From: Glycomyces sambucus
GTDB taxonomy: Bacteria > Actinomycetota > Actinomycetes > Mycobacteriales > Micromonosporaceae
DNA: 64,000 nucleotides
NCBI RefSeq assembly: GCF_900102815.1
Contig: NZ_FNGF01000004.1
Location: forward strand, 1-64,000
Direction of reading: 5' to 3'
In this document: piece by piece, positions 42,371 through 51,453 of the stretch
Layout of the letters: the number at the start of each line of letters is the position of its first letter
How positions within the stretch are numbered: the stretch's first letter is position 1
Program-made: the position numbers and the translations under genes
Notes under the pieces: model-generated
Databases searched by the model: none
What the model was told of the DNA's origin: nothing
What the model saw: only the letters and a program-made list of their open reading frames with translations

Positions 42371-44225
42371 GACCAGCCTGACCGAGCGGCTGCTGTTCGA
42401 CGCGGGGATCATCGCCCGCGTCGGGAGCGTCGACTCCGGCAGCACCCAGACCGACTCGATGGAGTTGGAGCGCCGCCGCGGGATCACGATCCAGTCGGCC
42501 GTCGTCGCGTTCCGCTTGGGCGCCACCACCGTCAACCTCATCGACACACCGGGGCACACCGACTTCATCGCCGAGGTGGAGCGGGCCCTGCGCGTGCTCG
42601 ACGGCGCGGTCCTGGTGGTCTCCGCCGTCGAGGGTGTGCAGGCCCAGACGCGGGTCCTGTTCCGCACCCTGGAGCGGCTCGGCGTGCCGACGCTCCTGTT
42701 CGTCAACAAGATCGACCGGCGCGGCGCCCGCGAGGCGGACCTGCTGGACGACCTCGCCGCGATGCTGAGCCCGCGGCTGCTGCCGATGGGCACCGTGACC
42801 GCGATCGGCTCGGGCGCGGCGGACGCCGTCCCGTTCGCGTTCACCGACCGCGACTTCGCCGACCGGGCCGCCGACCTGCTCTCGGCGGGCTCGGACGACT
42901 TCCTCGCGGCGTACCTGGAGCGGCCCGAATCGCTCGACTACGACGCCGAGCTGGCCGCGCAGGTCCGGTCGGGGACGGCGCACCCGGTGTACTTCGGGTC
43001 GGCCGTGACCGGCGCGGGCGTGGCGGCGCTGACCGAGGGCGTGCGCCGGTACCTGCCGGTCCCGCACGGGGACCCGGACGCCGAGCCGCGCGGCACGGTG
43101 TTCAAGGTCGAGCACGAGCACCAGAAGATCGCGTACGTGCGAGTGCGCCAGGGCCGGATCGCTCCGCGGGACGTGCTGACGGCGTACCGCCGCGGCGAGT
43201 TCGGCGCGGTCGAGGCCCACGAGGGGAAGGTGACCGCGGTCGAGGTCTTCGACCACGGCACCGCCACCGTCCTGGGCGACGCCGTGCCCGGTTCGATCGC
43301 GAAGGTCAAGGGCCTCAGCGACATCCGCATCGGGGACGCGATCGGGTCGCCCGAGGGCCTGGCGAGCGGGGGCCTGTTCACGCCGCCGACGCTGGAGACC
43401 GTGGTGCGCCCGGCCGACCCGGACGACCGCGTCCGACTCAACCGGGCGCTGCTGAACCTCGCCGAGCGCGACCCGCTCGTGGACCCGCACCTGGACGAGC
43501 TGTCCGAGGAGATGGCGGTGCGCCTGTACGGCGAGGTGCAGAAGGAGGTCGTGGCCTCGCTCCTCGACGAGGAGTTCGGGATCGGCGTCGAGTTCGAGGA
43601 GACCCGCGCGATCCACGTCGAGCGGCCCCTGCGCGCGGCCTCGGCCCTGCACGAGATGGGGCCGTGGGCGCAGACGACGAACGTGGCGACCGTGGGGCTG
43701 CGGCTGGAGCCGGGCGCGCCCGGCTCGGGCCTGAAGTACGGGCTGGAGGTGGAGCGCGGCTCGCTGACGCGGGCGCTGCGCAACGCCGTCGAGGAGGGCG
43801 TCTTCGAATTCATGCGCCGGGGCCTGTACGGCTGGGCGGTGACCGACTGCGAGGTGTGGCTGACCGCGACCGGGTACGTCGGGCGCACCAGCACCGCCGG
43901 GCACTTCCGCGAGACCACGAAGTACCTGCTCGGGGTGATGCTCCGGGAGTCGGGGACGGCGGTGTGCGAGCCGGTGAACGGCTTCCAGGTGGAGTTCCCG
44001 GCCGGGACGGGCAACGCGGTCCTCAAGACCCTCGGGGAGGCGCGCGCGGACATCAAGGGCCAGTTCTCGACCGAGACCACCGGGTACGTCTCGGGGTTCA
44101 TGCCGACTGAGGCCGTCCACGGCGTCGAGCGGCGTCTGCCGGGCCTCACCGAGGGCCTGGCCCTGTTCACCACCGAGTTCGCCGAGTACCGGCCCGTGTA
44201 CGGCCCGCCGCCGCACCGGAAGTAG
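42324..44225 (+). CDS. Ribosomal protection GTPase, Tet(M)/Otr(A)-like
   Basis: 633 residues, the length of tetracycline ribosomal protection proteins. EF-G-like GTPase with G1 AHVDAGKTSL, G2 in ERRRGITIQSA, G3 DTPGH and G4 NKIDR, then domains II-V. It starts with the typical LNLGILAHVDAG, not the longer N-terminus of EF-G. Otr(A) of Streptomyces is the closest known function. TTG start at 42324 with GAGGA six bases upstream. It may protect against tetracyclines or be an uncharacterised member. Confidence 0.92.
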   Translation: MSFLNLGILAHVDAGKTSLTERLLFDAGIIARVGSVDSGSTQTDSMELERRRGITIQSAVVAFRLGATTVNLIDTPGHTDFIAEVERALRVLDGAVLVVSAVEGVQAQTRVLFRTLERLGVPTLLFVNKIDRRGAREADLLDDLAAMLSPRLLPMGTVTAIGSGAADAVPFAFTDRDFADRAADLLSAGSDDFLAAYLERPESLDYDAELAAQVRSGTAHPVYFGSAVTGAGVAALTEGVRRYLPVPHGDPDAEPRGTVFKVEHEHQKIAYVRVRQGRIAPRDVLTAYRRGEFGAVEAHEGKVTAVEVFDHGTATVLGDAVPGSIAKVKGLSDIRIGDAIGSPEGLASGGLFTPPTLETVVRPADPDDRVRLNRALLNLAERDPLVDPHLDELSEEMAVRLYGEVQKEVVASLLDEEFGIGVEFEETRAIHVERPLRAASALHEMGPWAQTTNVATVGLRLEPGAPGSGLKYGLEVERGSLTRALRNAVEEGVFEFMRRGLYGWAVTDCEVWLTATGYVGRTSTAGHFRETTKYLLGVMLRESGTAVCEPVNGFQVEFPAGTGNAVLKTLGEARADIKGQFSTETTGYVSGFMPTEAVHGVERRLPGLTEGLALFTTEFAEYRPVYGPPPHRK

Positions 44226-44234
44226 GAGCGGCGC

Positions 44235-44984
44235 ATGCGGATCGAGACGACCCCGACCGGCTGGACCGCGGTCGATGGCGAGCGCCGGGTGGGCGCGTCG
44301 GGCAGGTGGGAGCGCCCGGACGGGAAGCGCTTCGCCTGGATCGAGACCGCCTCGGCGGAGGCGGCGGCCGCGCTGTGCGCGGCGATGGCCGAGGGCCGGC
44401 CGCTGTACACCAGCGCCGACGGCGACGACCGGGACGCCCTCCTGCGCTTGGGGGCGGCCGGGTTCGTGGGCGACCGGTACGGGCACCGCTGGCGACTGCG
44501 CGTCCCGGTGGCGGCCGCGTGGAGCGAGGAGCCCCTGCGCGCGTTCGCGGTCGGGCCGCCCGAACGGTACGCGGCCGGGGCGCTCCGGCGCTTCGACGAC
44601 GAGCTGCGCGCCGACGTCCCGGGACTGCACGGCTGGCGCTGGAAGTCCGAGGGCTGGGAGGCCGAGCACTCGGGCCCGAACTACGACCCCGAGCTGCACC
44701 CGGTGGCGCACGATGCGGACCGGGACCGGTTCGCGGGCCTGGTGCGGGTGTGGGACAACCCGGCGCGGCCGCGCCTCGACCTCGTGGCCGCGGCCCGGCC
44801 GTACCGGGGCACCGGTCTCGCGGCGGCGCTGCTGGGGCGGGCGTTCCGGGTCCTGCGCGAGCGCGGCTGCACCGAGGTCGACGCCGAGTGCGACGCGTCG
44901 AACGGCGCGGCGAAGTCGTTCCTGTACCGGGCGGGCGGACGGATCACGGGCGGCCGGGTCGAGCTGGTGTACCGGCCCGGATGA
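44235..44984 (+). CDS. GNAT-family N-acetyltransferase
   Basis: 249 residues with an extra N-terminal domain and a C-terminal acetyltransferase domain: LDLVAAARPYRGTGLAAALL (acetyl-CoA site) and VDAECDASNGAAKSFLYRAG. It follows the ribosomal protection gene by 9 bp with an AGGAGCG ribosome site, so the two are probably cotranscribed. Substrate unknown. Confidence 0.85.
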   Translation: MRIETTPTGWTAVDGERRVGASGRWERPDGKRFAWIETASAEAAAALCAAMAEGRPLYTSADGDDRDALLRLGAAGFVGDRYGHRWRLRVPVAAAWSEEPLRAFAVGPPERYAAGALRRFDDELRADVPGLHGWRWKSEGWEAEHSGPNYDPELHPVAHDADRDRFAGLVRVWDNPARPRLDLVAAARPYRGTGLAAALLGRAFRVLRERGCTEVDAECDASNGAAKSFLYRAGGRITGGRVELVYRPG

Positions 44985-44990
44985 GCGTTC

Positions 44991-45021
44991 GGGGCGCCGC
45001 GGGCCTGCCCCGCGGCGCCCC
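44991..45021. terminator. Hairpin after the GNAT gene
   Basis: A perfect 13-bp stem, GGGGCGCCGCGGG and CCCGCGGCGCCCC, with a 5-base loop. Confidence 0.8.
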
Positions 45022-45119
45022 GGTGCGCGGTCCGGCGCCGTCCGCGCGGCGGCGTGCAGAACGCGAATATCCCGGGCGGAATCGGGCATACTGTCACCCG
45101 GCCTGCAGTGAGGACGGGG

Positions 45120-46307
45120 GTGAGTCCGATCGAGTCCGCCGACGTCGTCGTCGTGGGAGCCGGGATCGTCGGCGCCGCCTGCGCCGAAGCCCTGAGCGCG
45201 GACGGGCGCCGCGTCATGGTGCTCGACCGCGGCGCGCCCGCCGGGGCGACCACCGCCTCCGGCGAAGGCAACGTGCTCCTGTCCGACAAGGCGCCCGGCC
45301 CCGAACTCGACCTCGCGCTCGCCTCCCGGCGCCGCTGGCCCGAACTCCTCGACACCCTCCGCGACGAACTCGGCGAACGCCTCGCCGACGTCGAATGGGA
45401 GTCCAAGGGCGGCTTGGTGGTCGCCGTCAACCCCGACTCCGTCTCCCCCCTCCGCATCCTCACGGCGGCCCAGCGCGAGGCCGGCGTCGAGGTGCGCGAC
45501 CTCGGCCAGGCCGCGGCCTGCGCCATGGAACCGCACCTGACGACCGGGGTCACCGCCGCGGCGCACTACCCCGGCGACGCCCAGGTGCAGCCGGTCCTCG
45601 CCGCCACCGCGATGCTCGCGGCCGTGCGCGCCCGCGGCGGCCTCGTGCACGGCGGGGTCGAGGCCGAAGGGCTCGTCGTGCGGGGCGGGCGGGTCGCCGG
45701 CATCCGCGTCGGCGGGACCGCGGTCCCGTGCGGGGCGATCGTGAACGCGTGCGGGCCGTGGGCCGGGCACTTCTCGGTGGCCGCGGGCGCGCCGATCGAG
45801 GTGCTGCCGCGCCGGGGCATGGTCCTGGTGACCGCCCCGCTCCCGGCGGTGGTCGGGCGCAAGGTGTACGCCGCGGACTACGTAGCGGCCGTCTCCAGCG
45901 GCGACGTGGACCTCCAGGTCTCGCCGGTGGTCGAGTCGACCGCGACGGGCGCGGTCCTCATCGGGTCGAGCCGCCAGCGCGTCGGGTTCGACGAGACGCT
46001 GGAGGTGGAGGTGCTGCGGCGCCTGGCGCGCAGTGCGATCCGGCTGTTCCCGGTGCTCGCGGGCGTGCCGGTGATGCGCGCGTACGGCGGGTTCCGGCCG
46101 TACACGCCCGACCACCTGCCGGTGATCGGCGAGGACCCGCGGATCCCGGGGCTGTGGCACGCGGGCGGGCACGAGGGCGCGGGGGTCGGGCTGGCCCCGG
46201 CGACGGGGCGGATGCTCGCGGACCTGATGGAGGGGCGGCGGCCCGAGGTGGACCCGGGCCCGTTCCGGGTGGCCCGGCCGGCGCTGATGGCGGAGGTGCG
46301 CACGTGA
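45120..46307 (+). CDS. FAD-dependent oxidoreductase, beta/C-type subunit of an HcnABC-like dehydrogenase
   Basis: 395 residues. DAO fold with ADVVVVGAGIVGAACAEAL at the N-terminus and a second FAD-binding segment GLWHAGGHEGAGVGLAPATG near the end. It corresponds to HcnC, OoxB or the beta subunit of D-hydroxyproline and proline dehydrogenases, which oxidise a C-N bond. Start: GTG 45120 with GAGG six bases upstream. First gene of a three-gene unit. Confidence 0.85.
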   Translation: MSPIESADVVVVGAGIVGAACAEALSADGRRVMVLDRGAPAGATTASGEGNVLLSDKAPGPELDLALASRRRWPELLDTLRDELGERLADVEWESKGGLVVAVNPDSVSPLRILTAAQREAGVEVRDLGQAAACAMEPHLTTGVTAAAHYPGDAQVQPVLAATAMLAAVRARGGLVHGGVEAEGLVVRGGRVAGIRVGGTAVPCGAIVNACGPWAGHFSVAAGAPIEVLPRRGMVLVTAPLPAVVGRKVYAADYVAAVSSGDVDLQVSPVVESTATGAVLIGSSRQRVGFDETLEVEVLRRLARSAIRLFPVLAGVPVMRAYGGFRPYTPDHLPVIGEDPRIPGLWHAGGHEGAGVGLAPATGRMLADLMEGRRPEVDPGPFRVARPALMAEVRT

Positions 46308-46354
46308 GGGCGGTGCAGTTGTGAGGACGGTGCAGGTGTGAGGGTGCGGTGGGA
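46304..46354 (+). repeat. Three tandem copies of a 17-bp repeat at a gene junction
   Basis: GTGAGG-starting units at 46304, 46321 and 46338, each 17 bp (the third diverges). The first contains the stop codon of the flavoprotein gene and the third provides the GTG start of the ferredoxin-like gene. Each copy begins with GTGAGG, so stop-start elements are repeated. Because 17 is not a multiple of three, only the last GTG is in frame. Confidence 0.7.
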
Positions 46355-46595
46355 CGGCGTCGAGGTCGAGGCCCGGGAGGGCCAGACGGTCGCGGGGGTG
46401 CTCATGGGCCTGGGGGTCCGGTCGTGGCGGACGACGCGGGGCGCGCAGCGTCCGCGCGGGCTGTTCTGCGGGATCGGGGTGTGCTTCGACTGCCTGGTGA
46501 AGGTGAACGGGGTGCCCGACGTGCGGGCGTGCCGGCGCGTGGTCGCGGACGGGGACGACATCCGGCCGCAGTCCGGGGCGGAGCTGCCGTCGTGA
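46338..46595 (+). CDS. [2Fe-2S] ferredoxin-like subunit (HcnA-like)
   Basis: 85 residues. Cysteines in LFCGIGVCFDCLVKVN and VRACRRV give the C-x4-C-x2-C...C pattern of HcnA, OoxA N-terminal and sarcosine oxidase alpha N-terminal domains. It would carry electrons from the flavin subunits. Start GTG 46338; stop overlaps the next start (GTGA). Confidence 0.85.
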   Translation: MRVRWDGVEVEAREGQTVAGVLMGLGVRSWRTTRGAQRPRGLFCGIGVCFDCLVKVNGVPDVRACRRVVADGDDIRPQSGAELPS

Positions 46596-47977
46596 ACCGG
46601 GTCGTGGTGGTCGGGGCGGGCCCGGCGGGGCTGGCGGCGGCGAGCGCCGCTGCGGAACTCGGCGTGGAGGTCGTCCTCGTGGACGCGGGGGCGAAGCTCG
46701 GCGGGCAGTACTTCCGGCAGGACGCGCTCGCGCGCGGGGACCGGTTCGCGCTGCCGCTCGCGGTGGAGCACGTGGCGAACGCGTCGGTGTGGGCGGTGGA
46801 GCCGGTCGAGGGCGGGCACCGCGTGCACGTGCGGATCGGCGAGGCCGACGACCCGTCGCGGACGGGCCGGGTGCTGGAGACGCGGGCGCTGGTGCTGGCC
46901 ACGGGCGCGTACGACCGCGCGGTGCCGTTCCCGGGCTGGGACCTGCCGGGGGTGTTCACCGCCGGTGCGGCCCAGGCGATGGCGAAGGGCCAGGGGGTCG
47001 CCGTGGGCGACCGGGTGCTGGTGGCCGGGACGGGTCCGTTCCTGCTGCCGGTGGCGGTCGCGCTCGCCGCCGCGGGGGCGCGGGTGGTGGAGGTCGCGGA
47101 GGCGAACGCGCCCGTCGCGGGGTGGCTGTCGCGCCCGCGCGGGGCGGCGGCGGGGACGCGGAGGTTCCCGGAGCTGGCGCGGTACGCGGGGATGCTGGCG
47201 CGGCACCGGGTGCCGTACCGGACGCGGACGGCGGTGGTGGCGGCGCACGGGTCGGACTCGGTGGCGGCGGCGACCGTGGCGCGTCTGGCGAAGGACTGGA
47301 CGCCGGTGCCGGGGTCGGAGCGGCGGGTCGAGGTCGACGCGGTCGCGGTCGGGTTCGGGTTCACACCGCAACTGGAGCTGGCGGTGGCGGCGCGATGCAG
47401 GATCGAGGGCGGGTTCGTGGCGGTCGACGCGACGCAGGGGACGTCGGTGCCGGGCGTGTTCGCGGCCGGGGAGCTGACGGGGATCGGCGGGGCGGAGCTG
47501 GCGGCGTCGGAGGGCGCGGTGGCCGGTGCGGCGGCGGCGAAGCGGCTCGGGGCGGTGGTGGAGCCGCCGCTGGGGGCGATGGCGCGGGTGCGGTCGGGGC
47601 GGCGGTTCGCGGCGGCGCTGGCGGCGGCGTACCCGGTGCGTCCGGGGTGGACGGGCTGGGTGCGGGACGACACGGTCGTGTGCCGGTGCGAGGAGGTGCC
47701 GCTGGGGCGCCTGCTGGAGGCGGTGGACGAGCGGGACCTGTGGGGCGTGCGGCCGTTGAAGCTGGCGAGCGGTGCGGGCCTGGGGATGTGCCAGGGGCGC
47801 GTGTGCGGGGCGAACGTGGCGGAGCTGGTGGGCCTGGACGACGGCGTGTTCGCGCGGCGGCGGATCGCGGCACCGCTGCGGCTCGGTGAGCTGGCGGGCG
47901 CGGCGTCCACTGCGGAGGAGGCGGGCGGGAGTCCGGCGTCCCGTGCGGACCAGTCGTTCGGGCAGGATTTGGGGTAG
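46592..47977 (+). CDS. FAD/NAD-type oxidoreductase subunit with BFD-like [2Fe-2S] domain (HcnB/OoxA-like)
   Basis: 461 residues. Rossmann FAD site VVVGAGPAGLAAASAA, a second nucleotide-binding motif VLVAGTGPFLLPVAVALA, and a C-terminal BFD-like cluster with C364 and C366 (VCRCEE) and C400 and C405 (MCQGRVC). The trio matches HcnABC and the related opine, D-hydroxyproline and L-proline dehydrogenases; without neighbours such as a racemase the substrate is open. Cyanide synthesis from glycine is possible but less common in actinobacteria. Confidence 0.85.
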   Translation: MNRVVVVGAGPAGLAAASAAAELGVEVVLVDAGAKLGGQYFRQDALARGDRFALPLAVEHVANASVWAVEPVEGGHRVHVRIGEADDPSRTGRVLETRALVLATGAYDRAVPFPGWDLPGVFTAGAAQAMAKGQGVAVGDRVLVAGTGPFLLPVAVALAAAGARVVEVAEANAPVAGWLSRPRGAAAGTRRFPELARYAGMLARHRVPYRTRTAVVAAHGSDSVAAATVARLAKDWTPVPGSERRVEVDAVAVGFGFTPQLELAVAARCRIEGGFVAVDATQGTSVPGVFAAGELTGIGGAELAASEGAVAGAAAAKRLGAVVEPPLGAMARVRSGRRFAAALAAAYPVRPGWTGWVRDDTVVCRCEEVPLGRLLEAVDERDLWGVRPLKLASGAGLGMCQGRVCGANVAELVGLDDGVFARRRIAAPLRLGELAGAASTAEEAGGSPASRADQSFGQDLG

Positions 47978-48001
47978 TTTCCGGCTTTCGCCGCGGATGT
48001 C

Positions 48002-48031
48002 TTGACATGGCATGTGAGTGTGACGTAGGTT
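48002..48031 (+). promoter_or_regulatory. Promoter of the LacI-sugar transport operon
   Basis: A consensus TTGACA (48002-48007), an 18-base spacer and TAGGTT (48026-48031). Predicted start near 48038, inside the palindrome at 48035-48052. Confidence 0.75.
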
Positions 48032-48034
48032 TCA

Positions 48035-48052
48035 TCTGACAACGTAGTCAGA
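48035..48052. promoter_or_regulatory. Candidate LacI-family operator
   Basis: TCTGAC-AACGTA-GTCAGA, a perfect 6-bp inverted repeat around a 6-base centre that is itself nearly symmetric. It covers the predicted transcription start, so a bound repressor would block the operon. The regulator is encoded 20 bp downstream, which makes this autoregulation plus control of the transporter and beta-galactosidase. Confidence 0.7.
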
Positions 48053-48071
48053 GCCCGTATGGAGCCCCCTC

Positions 48072-49148
48072 ATGGCCCCCGTGACCCCCTCCGGCGCCCC
48101 GCGGCGCCGCCCGCCCGGCATGACCGACGTGGCCCGCCTCGCCGGGGTCTCGCAGAAGACCGTCTCCCGCGTGGTCAACAACGAGCGCTACGTCTCCGAC
48201 GAGGTCCGCGAGAAGGTCCAGGCGGCCGCGAATGCACTCGGGTTCCGGCCGAACACGGCCGCGCGGGCGCTCATCACGGGCCGCTTCGGGCGCATCGGGG
48301 TCGTCGCCCTCGGCACCGCCCTCTACGGGCCCGCCTCGCTGCAAGTGGCGATCGAGCGCGCGACCCGCGCCGCGGGGATCTCGGTCATGGTGGCGAACAC
48401 CCTTGAGGGCCAACCGGACTCGATCGGCGACGCCGTGGACTGGCTGCTGCGCCAGGGCGTGGACGCCATCATCGTCTCCGACCCGATCGACGAGGGCGTG
48501 GAGCTGCGCGTCGACCCCGACGTGCCGATCTACTCCGTCGGCCGCAGCCTCCCCCAGGCCGAGAACGTGCTCGGCGGCGACTTCAACGCCGACGCCACCC
48601 GCGAGGCCGTCGACCACCTCCTCGACCTCGGGCACGAGCGGGTCTGGCACGTCGCCGGGCCCGCCGCCTGGTTCGCCGCGCGCGAGCGGGCCGACGGCTG
48701 GCGGGCCGCCCACGAGGCCCGCGGCATCGAGGCGCCGCCGCCGATCGAGGGCGACTGGACCCCCGCCTCCGGGTACGAGGCAGGGCGGCGGCTCCTGCGC
48801 GCCCCGGGCGTCACGGCCGTCGCGTGCGCGAACGACGACATGGCGATCGGGGTCATCCGGGCCTTCACCGAGGCCGGTGTCGTTGTGCCCGAACGGGTCA
48901 GCGTCACCGGCTTCGACGACATCCCCGCCGCCGCGTACCTCACCCCTCCCCTGACCACCGTCCGCCAGCAGTTCGAGGCCGACGCCGTCCGCGGCCTCGG
49001 CACCCTCCTCCGGCGGCTCCAGGGCGCGCCCGCCGGCGCGCCGGAACCCGCCGATCCGCCCCCGGACGCACGCCGGCTCGTCGTCCGCCGATCCACCGCA
49101 CCGCCCCCGAACCGGCTCGACGAGGAGCCAGGAAAGGACGCACGATGA
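48072..49148 (+). CDS. LacI-family transcriptional regulator
   Basis: 358 residues. Helix-turn-helix and hinge at residues 17-70 (MTDVARLAGVSQKTVSRVVN), then a periplasmic-binding-like sugar domain (VDAIIVSDP, VTAVACANDDMAIGVIRAF, VSVTGFDDIPAA). First gene of the operon, overlapping the solute-binding protein gene by four bases (ATGA), so it is made with the transporter it regulates. The inducer is probably a galactoside or galacto-oligosaccharide, inferred from the GH42 gene. Confidence 0.94.
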   Translation: MAPVTPSGAPRRRPPGMTDVARLAGVSQKTVSRVVNNERYVSDEVREKVQAAANALGFRPNTAARALITGRFGRIGVVALGTALYGPASLQVAIERATRAAGISVMVANTLEGQPDSIGDAVDWLLRQGVDAIIVSDPIDEGVELRVDPDVPIYSVGRSLPQAENVLGGDFNADATREAVDHLLDLGHERVWHVAGPAAWFAARERADGWRAAHEARGIEAPPPIEGDWTPASGYEAGRRLLRAPGVTAVACANDDMAIGVIRAFTEAGVVVPERVSVTGFDDIPAAAYLTPPLTTVRQQFEADAVRGLGTLLRRLQGAPAGAPEPADPPPDARRLVVRRSTAPPPNRLDEEPGKDAR

Positions 49149-50497
49149 ACCCCCGCTTCAGACGACGGACGGGGCTCGGCGCCGCGCTCGCGAGCCCCCT
49201 CGCGTTCGCCGCGTGCGGCCGCACGCCCGTCCGGCCGCCCGGACACGTGAGCCGGGCCGAGATCGACGAGGCCATGCGCACCCCCACCGAGCTCGACTTC
49301 TGGACCTGGGTGCCCGGCATCGAGAAGCAGGTCGCCCTCTTCGAGGAGGCGTACCCCGCCATCACAGTGGACGTCACCAACGCGGCGCAGGGCGCGGGCC
49401 ACTACGCGAAGATCCGCACCGCCCTGCGGGCCGGGCGCGGCGCGCCCGACGTGGCCCAGATCGAGTACGAGATGGTCCCCGCGTTCACCATCACCGACCA
49501 CCTCCTCGACCTCCGCCCCTACGGCGCGGGCGAGCTCGAATCGCAGTTCGTCGACTGGGTCTGGGCCCAAGTGAGCGGTAAATCGGGCGAGGTGTGGGCG
49601 ATCCCGCAGGACACCGGTCCGATGGGGATGCTGTACCGGGCCGACATCTTCGAGGAGCACGGCATCGAGGTCCCGGCGACGTGGGAGGCGTTCGCCGAGG
49701 CCGCCCGCGCGCTCCACGAGGCCGACCCCGAGGTGTACCTGACGAACTTCCCGCCCAGCCAGGGCGCGTTCTTCGCCGGGTCGCTGTGGCAGGCCGGCGC
49801 CGACCCGTTCGCCGGCTCCGAGGGCGCGGACCTGCGAGTGGACGTCACCTCCGACGCGGCGCGGCGGGTCACCGAGTTCTGGGCCGGACTCGCCGCCGAA
49901 GGCGTGGTCTCCACCGACCCCGACTTCTCCGACCAGTGGTACCAGGCCGCCAACCGCGGCAAGTACGCCACGTGGATCACCGCCGCGTGGGGGCCGGTGT
50001 TCCTCCAGTCCACCGCGGCCTCCACGAGCGGGAAGTGGCGCGCGGCGCCGCTGCCGCAGTGGGCCGACGGCGAGCAGGTCGCCGGCAACTGGGGCGGGTC
50101 CACGAACGGGGTCTTCAACCTCACGCGCCACCCGATCCAGGCCGCGGTCTTCGCCCAGTTCATCAACACCGACCCCGAGTGCACCAAAGCCATGGCCACC
50201 GAGCAGTTCCTGTTCCCGCCCACCAAGGCCCTCCTGGAGGACCCCGAGTTCACCGGCATGGAGCTGGAGTTCTACGGCGGCCAGCGCGTCAACGAGGTGT
50301 TCGCGCAGATCAGCGAGACCGTCTCCCCCGACTTCCAGTGGCCGCCGTTCAACGACCAGGTCAGGGCCGACTACGGCGCCACCGTGGGCACCGCCATCGC
50401 CGAAGGGGGCGACGCCGTCGCCGCGCTCGGCGACTGGCAGGACCGCATCGCCGAGTACGCCGAGTTCCAGGGCTTCACCGTGGAGGAGGCGTCATGA
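49145..50497 (+). CDS. Sugar ABC transporter solute-binding lipoprotein
   Basis: 450 residues. Signal peptide with a lipobox (LAFAAC), so it is anchored outside the membrane. Family 1 extracellular sugar-binding fold: WTWVPGIEKQVALFEEAYP, QIEYEMVPAF, IPQDTGPMGMLYRADIFEEH. It delivers an oligosaccharide to the two permeases that follow with ATGA-type overlaps. Confidence 0.92.
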   Translation: MNPRFRRRTGLGAALASPLAFAACGRTPVRPPGHVSRAEIDEAMRTPTELDFWTWVPGIEKQVALFEEAYPAITVDVTNAAQGAGHYAKIRTALRAGRGAPDVAQIEYEMVPAFTITDHLLDLRPYGAGELESQFVDWVWAQVSGKSGEVWAIPQDTGPMGMLYRADIFEEHGIEVPATWEAFAEAARALHEADPEVYLTNFPPSQGAFFAGSLWQAGADPFAGSEGADLRVDVTSDAARRVTEFWAGLAAEGVVSTDPDFSDQWYQAANRGKYATWITAAWGPVFLQSTAASTSGKWRAAPLPQWADGEQVAGNWGGSTNGVFNLTRHPIQAAVFAQFINTDPECTKAMATEQFLFPPTKALLEDPEFTGMELEFYGGQRVNEVFAQISETVSPDFQWPPFNDQVRADYGATVGTAIAEGGDAVAALGDWQDRIAEYAEFQGFTVEEAS

Positions 50498-51453
50498 GCA
50501 CCGAGTCCACCGCGCCGCGGGCCCAGGCCGCGCTCCCCGTCGGGCGGATCGGGCAGCGCGGCAGAGCGAACAAGGGCGGCAAGGGCCCGCGGTACGCGAG
50601 GACCGGGTACCTGTTCGTGGCGCCGTTCATGATCGGGTTCACCGCGATGTTCCTGGTGCCGCTCGCGTACGCCGCCTGGTTCAGCCTCTTCCGCGAGCAG
50701 ATGATCGGCGGCAACGTCTTCGTCGGCCTCGACAACTACACGCGGGCGTTCACCGACCCCCAGCTCATCGCCGGGCTCGGCCGGGTCGCGCTGTTCTTCC
50801 TCATCCAGGTGCCGCTCATGATGGTCCTGGCGCTGTTCTTCGCGCTCGCCCTCGACTCGGCGCTGCTGCGCCTGTCGCGGACGATCCGCCTGGCGATCTT
50901 CATGCCCTACGCGGTGCCGAGCGTCGTCGCCGCCCTCATGTGGGGCTTCCTGTACGGGCCCGACTTCGGGCCCCTCGCGCAGCTCGCCGACAGGATCGGG
51001 GCCGCCGCGCCGGACTTCCTCGGCGCCGACCTCATGCTCGGGTCGATCGCGAACATCGTCACGTGGGAGTTCACCGGCTACAACATGATCCTGCTGTACG
51101 CCGCGCTGCGCGCCATCCCCACCGAGCTGTACGAGGCGGCCGCGGTGGACGGCGCCGGGCCGTGGCGCACGGCCTGGTCGATCAAGATCCCGCTGCTGCG
51201 GCCCGCGATCGTCCTGTGCATGGTCTTCTCGGTCATCGGCTCGTTCCAGCTGTTCAACGAGCCCAGCATCATGCGGACCCTGGCGCCCAACGTGATCGTC
51301 GCCGACTACACCCCCAACCTCTACGCGTACAACCTCGCGTTCGTCGGCCAGGAGTACAACTACGCCGCCGCCGTCTCCTTCGTGCTCGGCTTCGTCATCA
51401 TGGCCGGCTCGTACCTCTTCATGCTCGCCACCAACCGCAGGAGCCGGTCATGA
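50494..51453 (+). CDS. Sugar ABC transporter permease (MalF/LacF type)
   Basis: 319 residues with six membrane helices. The EAA loop that contacts the ATPase reads YEAAAVDGAGPWRTAWSIKI. The N-terminus carries a long soluble segment before the first helix, as usual. Overlaps the preceding and following genes by four bases. Confidence 0.92.
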   Translation: MSTESTAPRAQAALPVGRIGQRGRANKGGKGPRYARTGYLFVAPFMIGFTAMFLVPLAYAAWFSLFREQMIGGNVFVGLDNYTRAFTDPQLIAGLGRVALFFLIQVPLMMVLALFFALALDSALLRLSRTIRLAIFMPYAVPSVVAALMWGFLYGPDFGPLAQLADRIGAAAPDFLGADLMLGSIANIVTWEFTGYNMILLYAALRAIPTELYEAAAVDGAGPWRTAWSIKIPLLRPAIVLCMVFSVIGSFQLFNEPSIMRTLAPNVIVADYTPNLYAYNLAFVGQEYNYAAAVSFVLGFVIMAGSYLFMLATNRRSRS

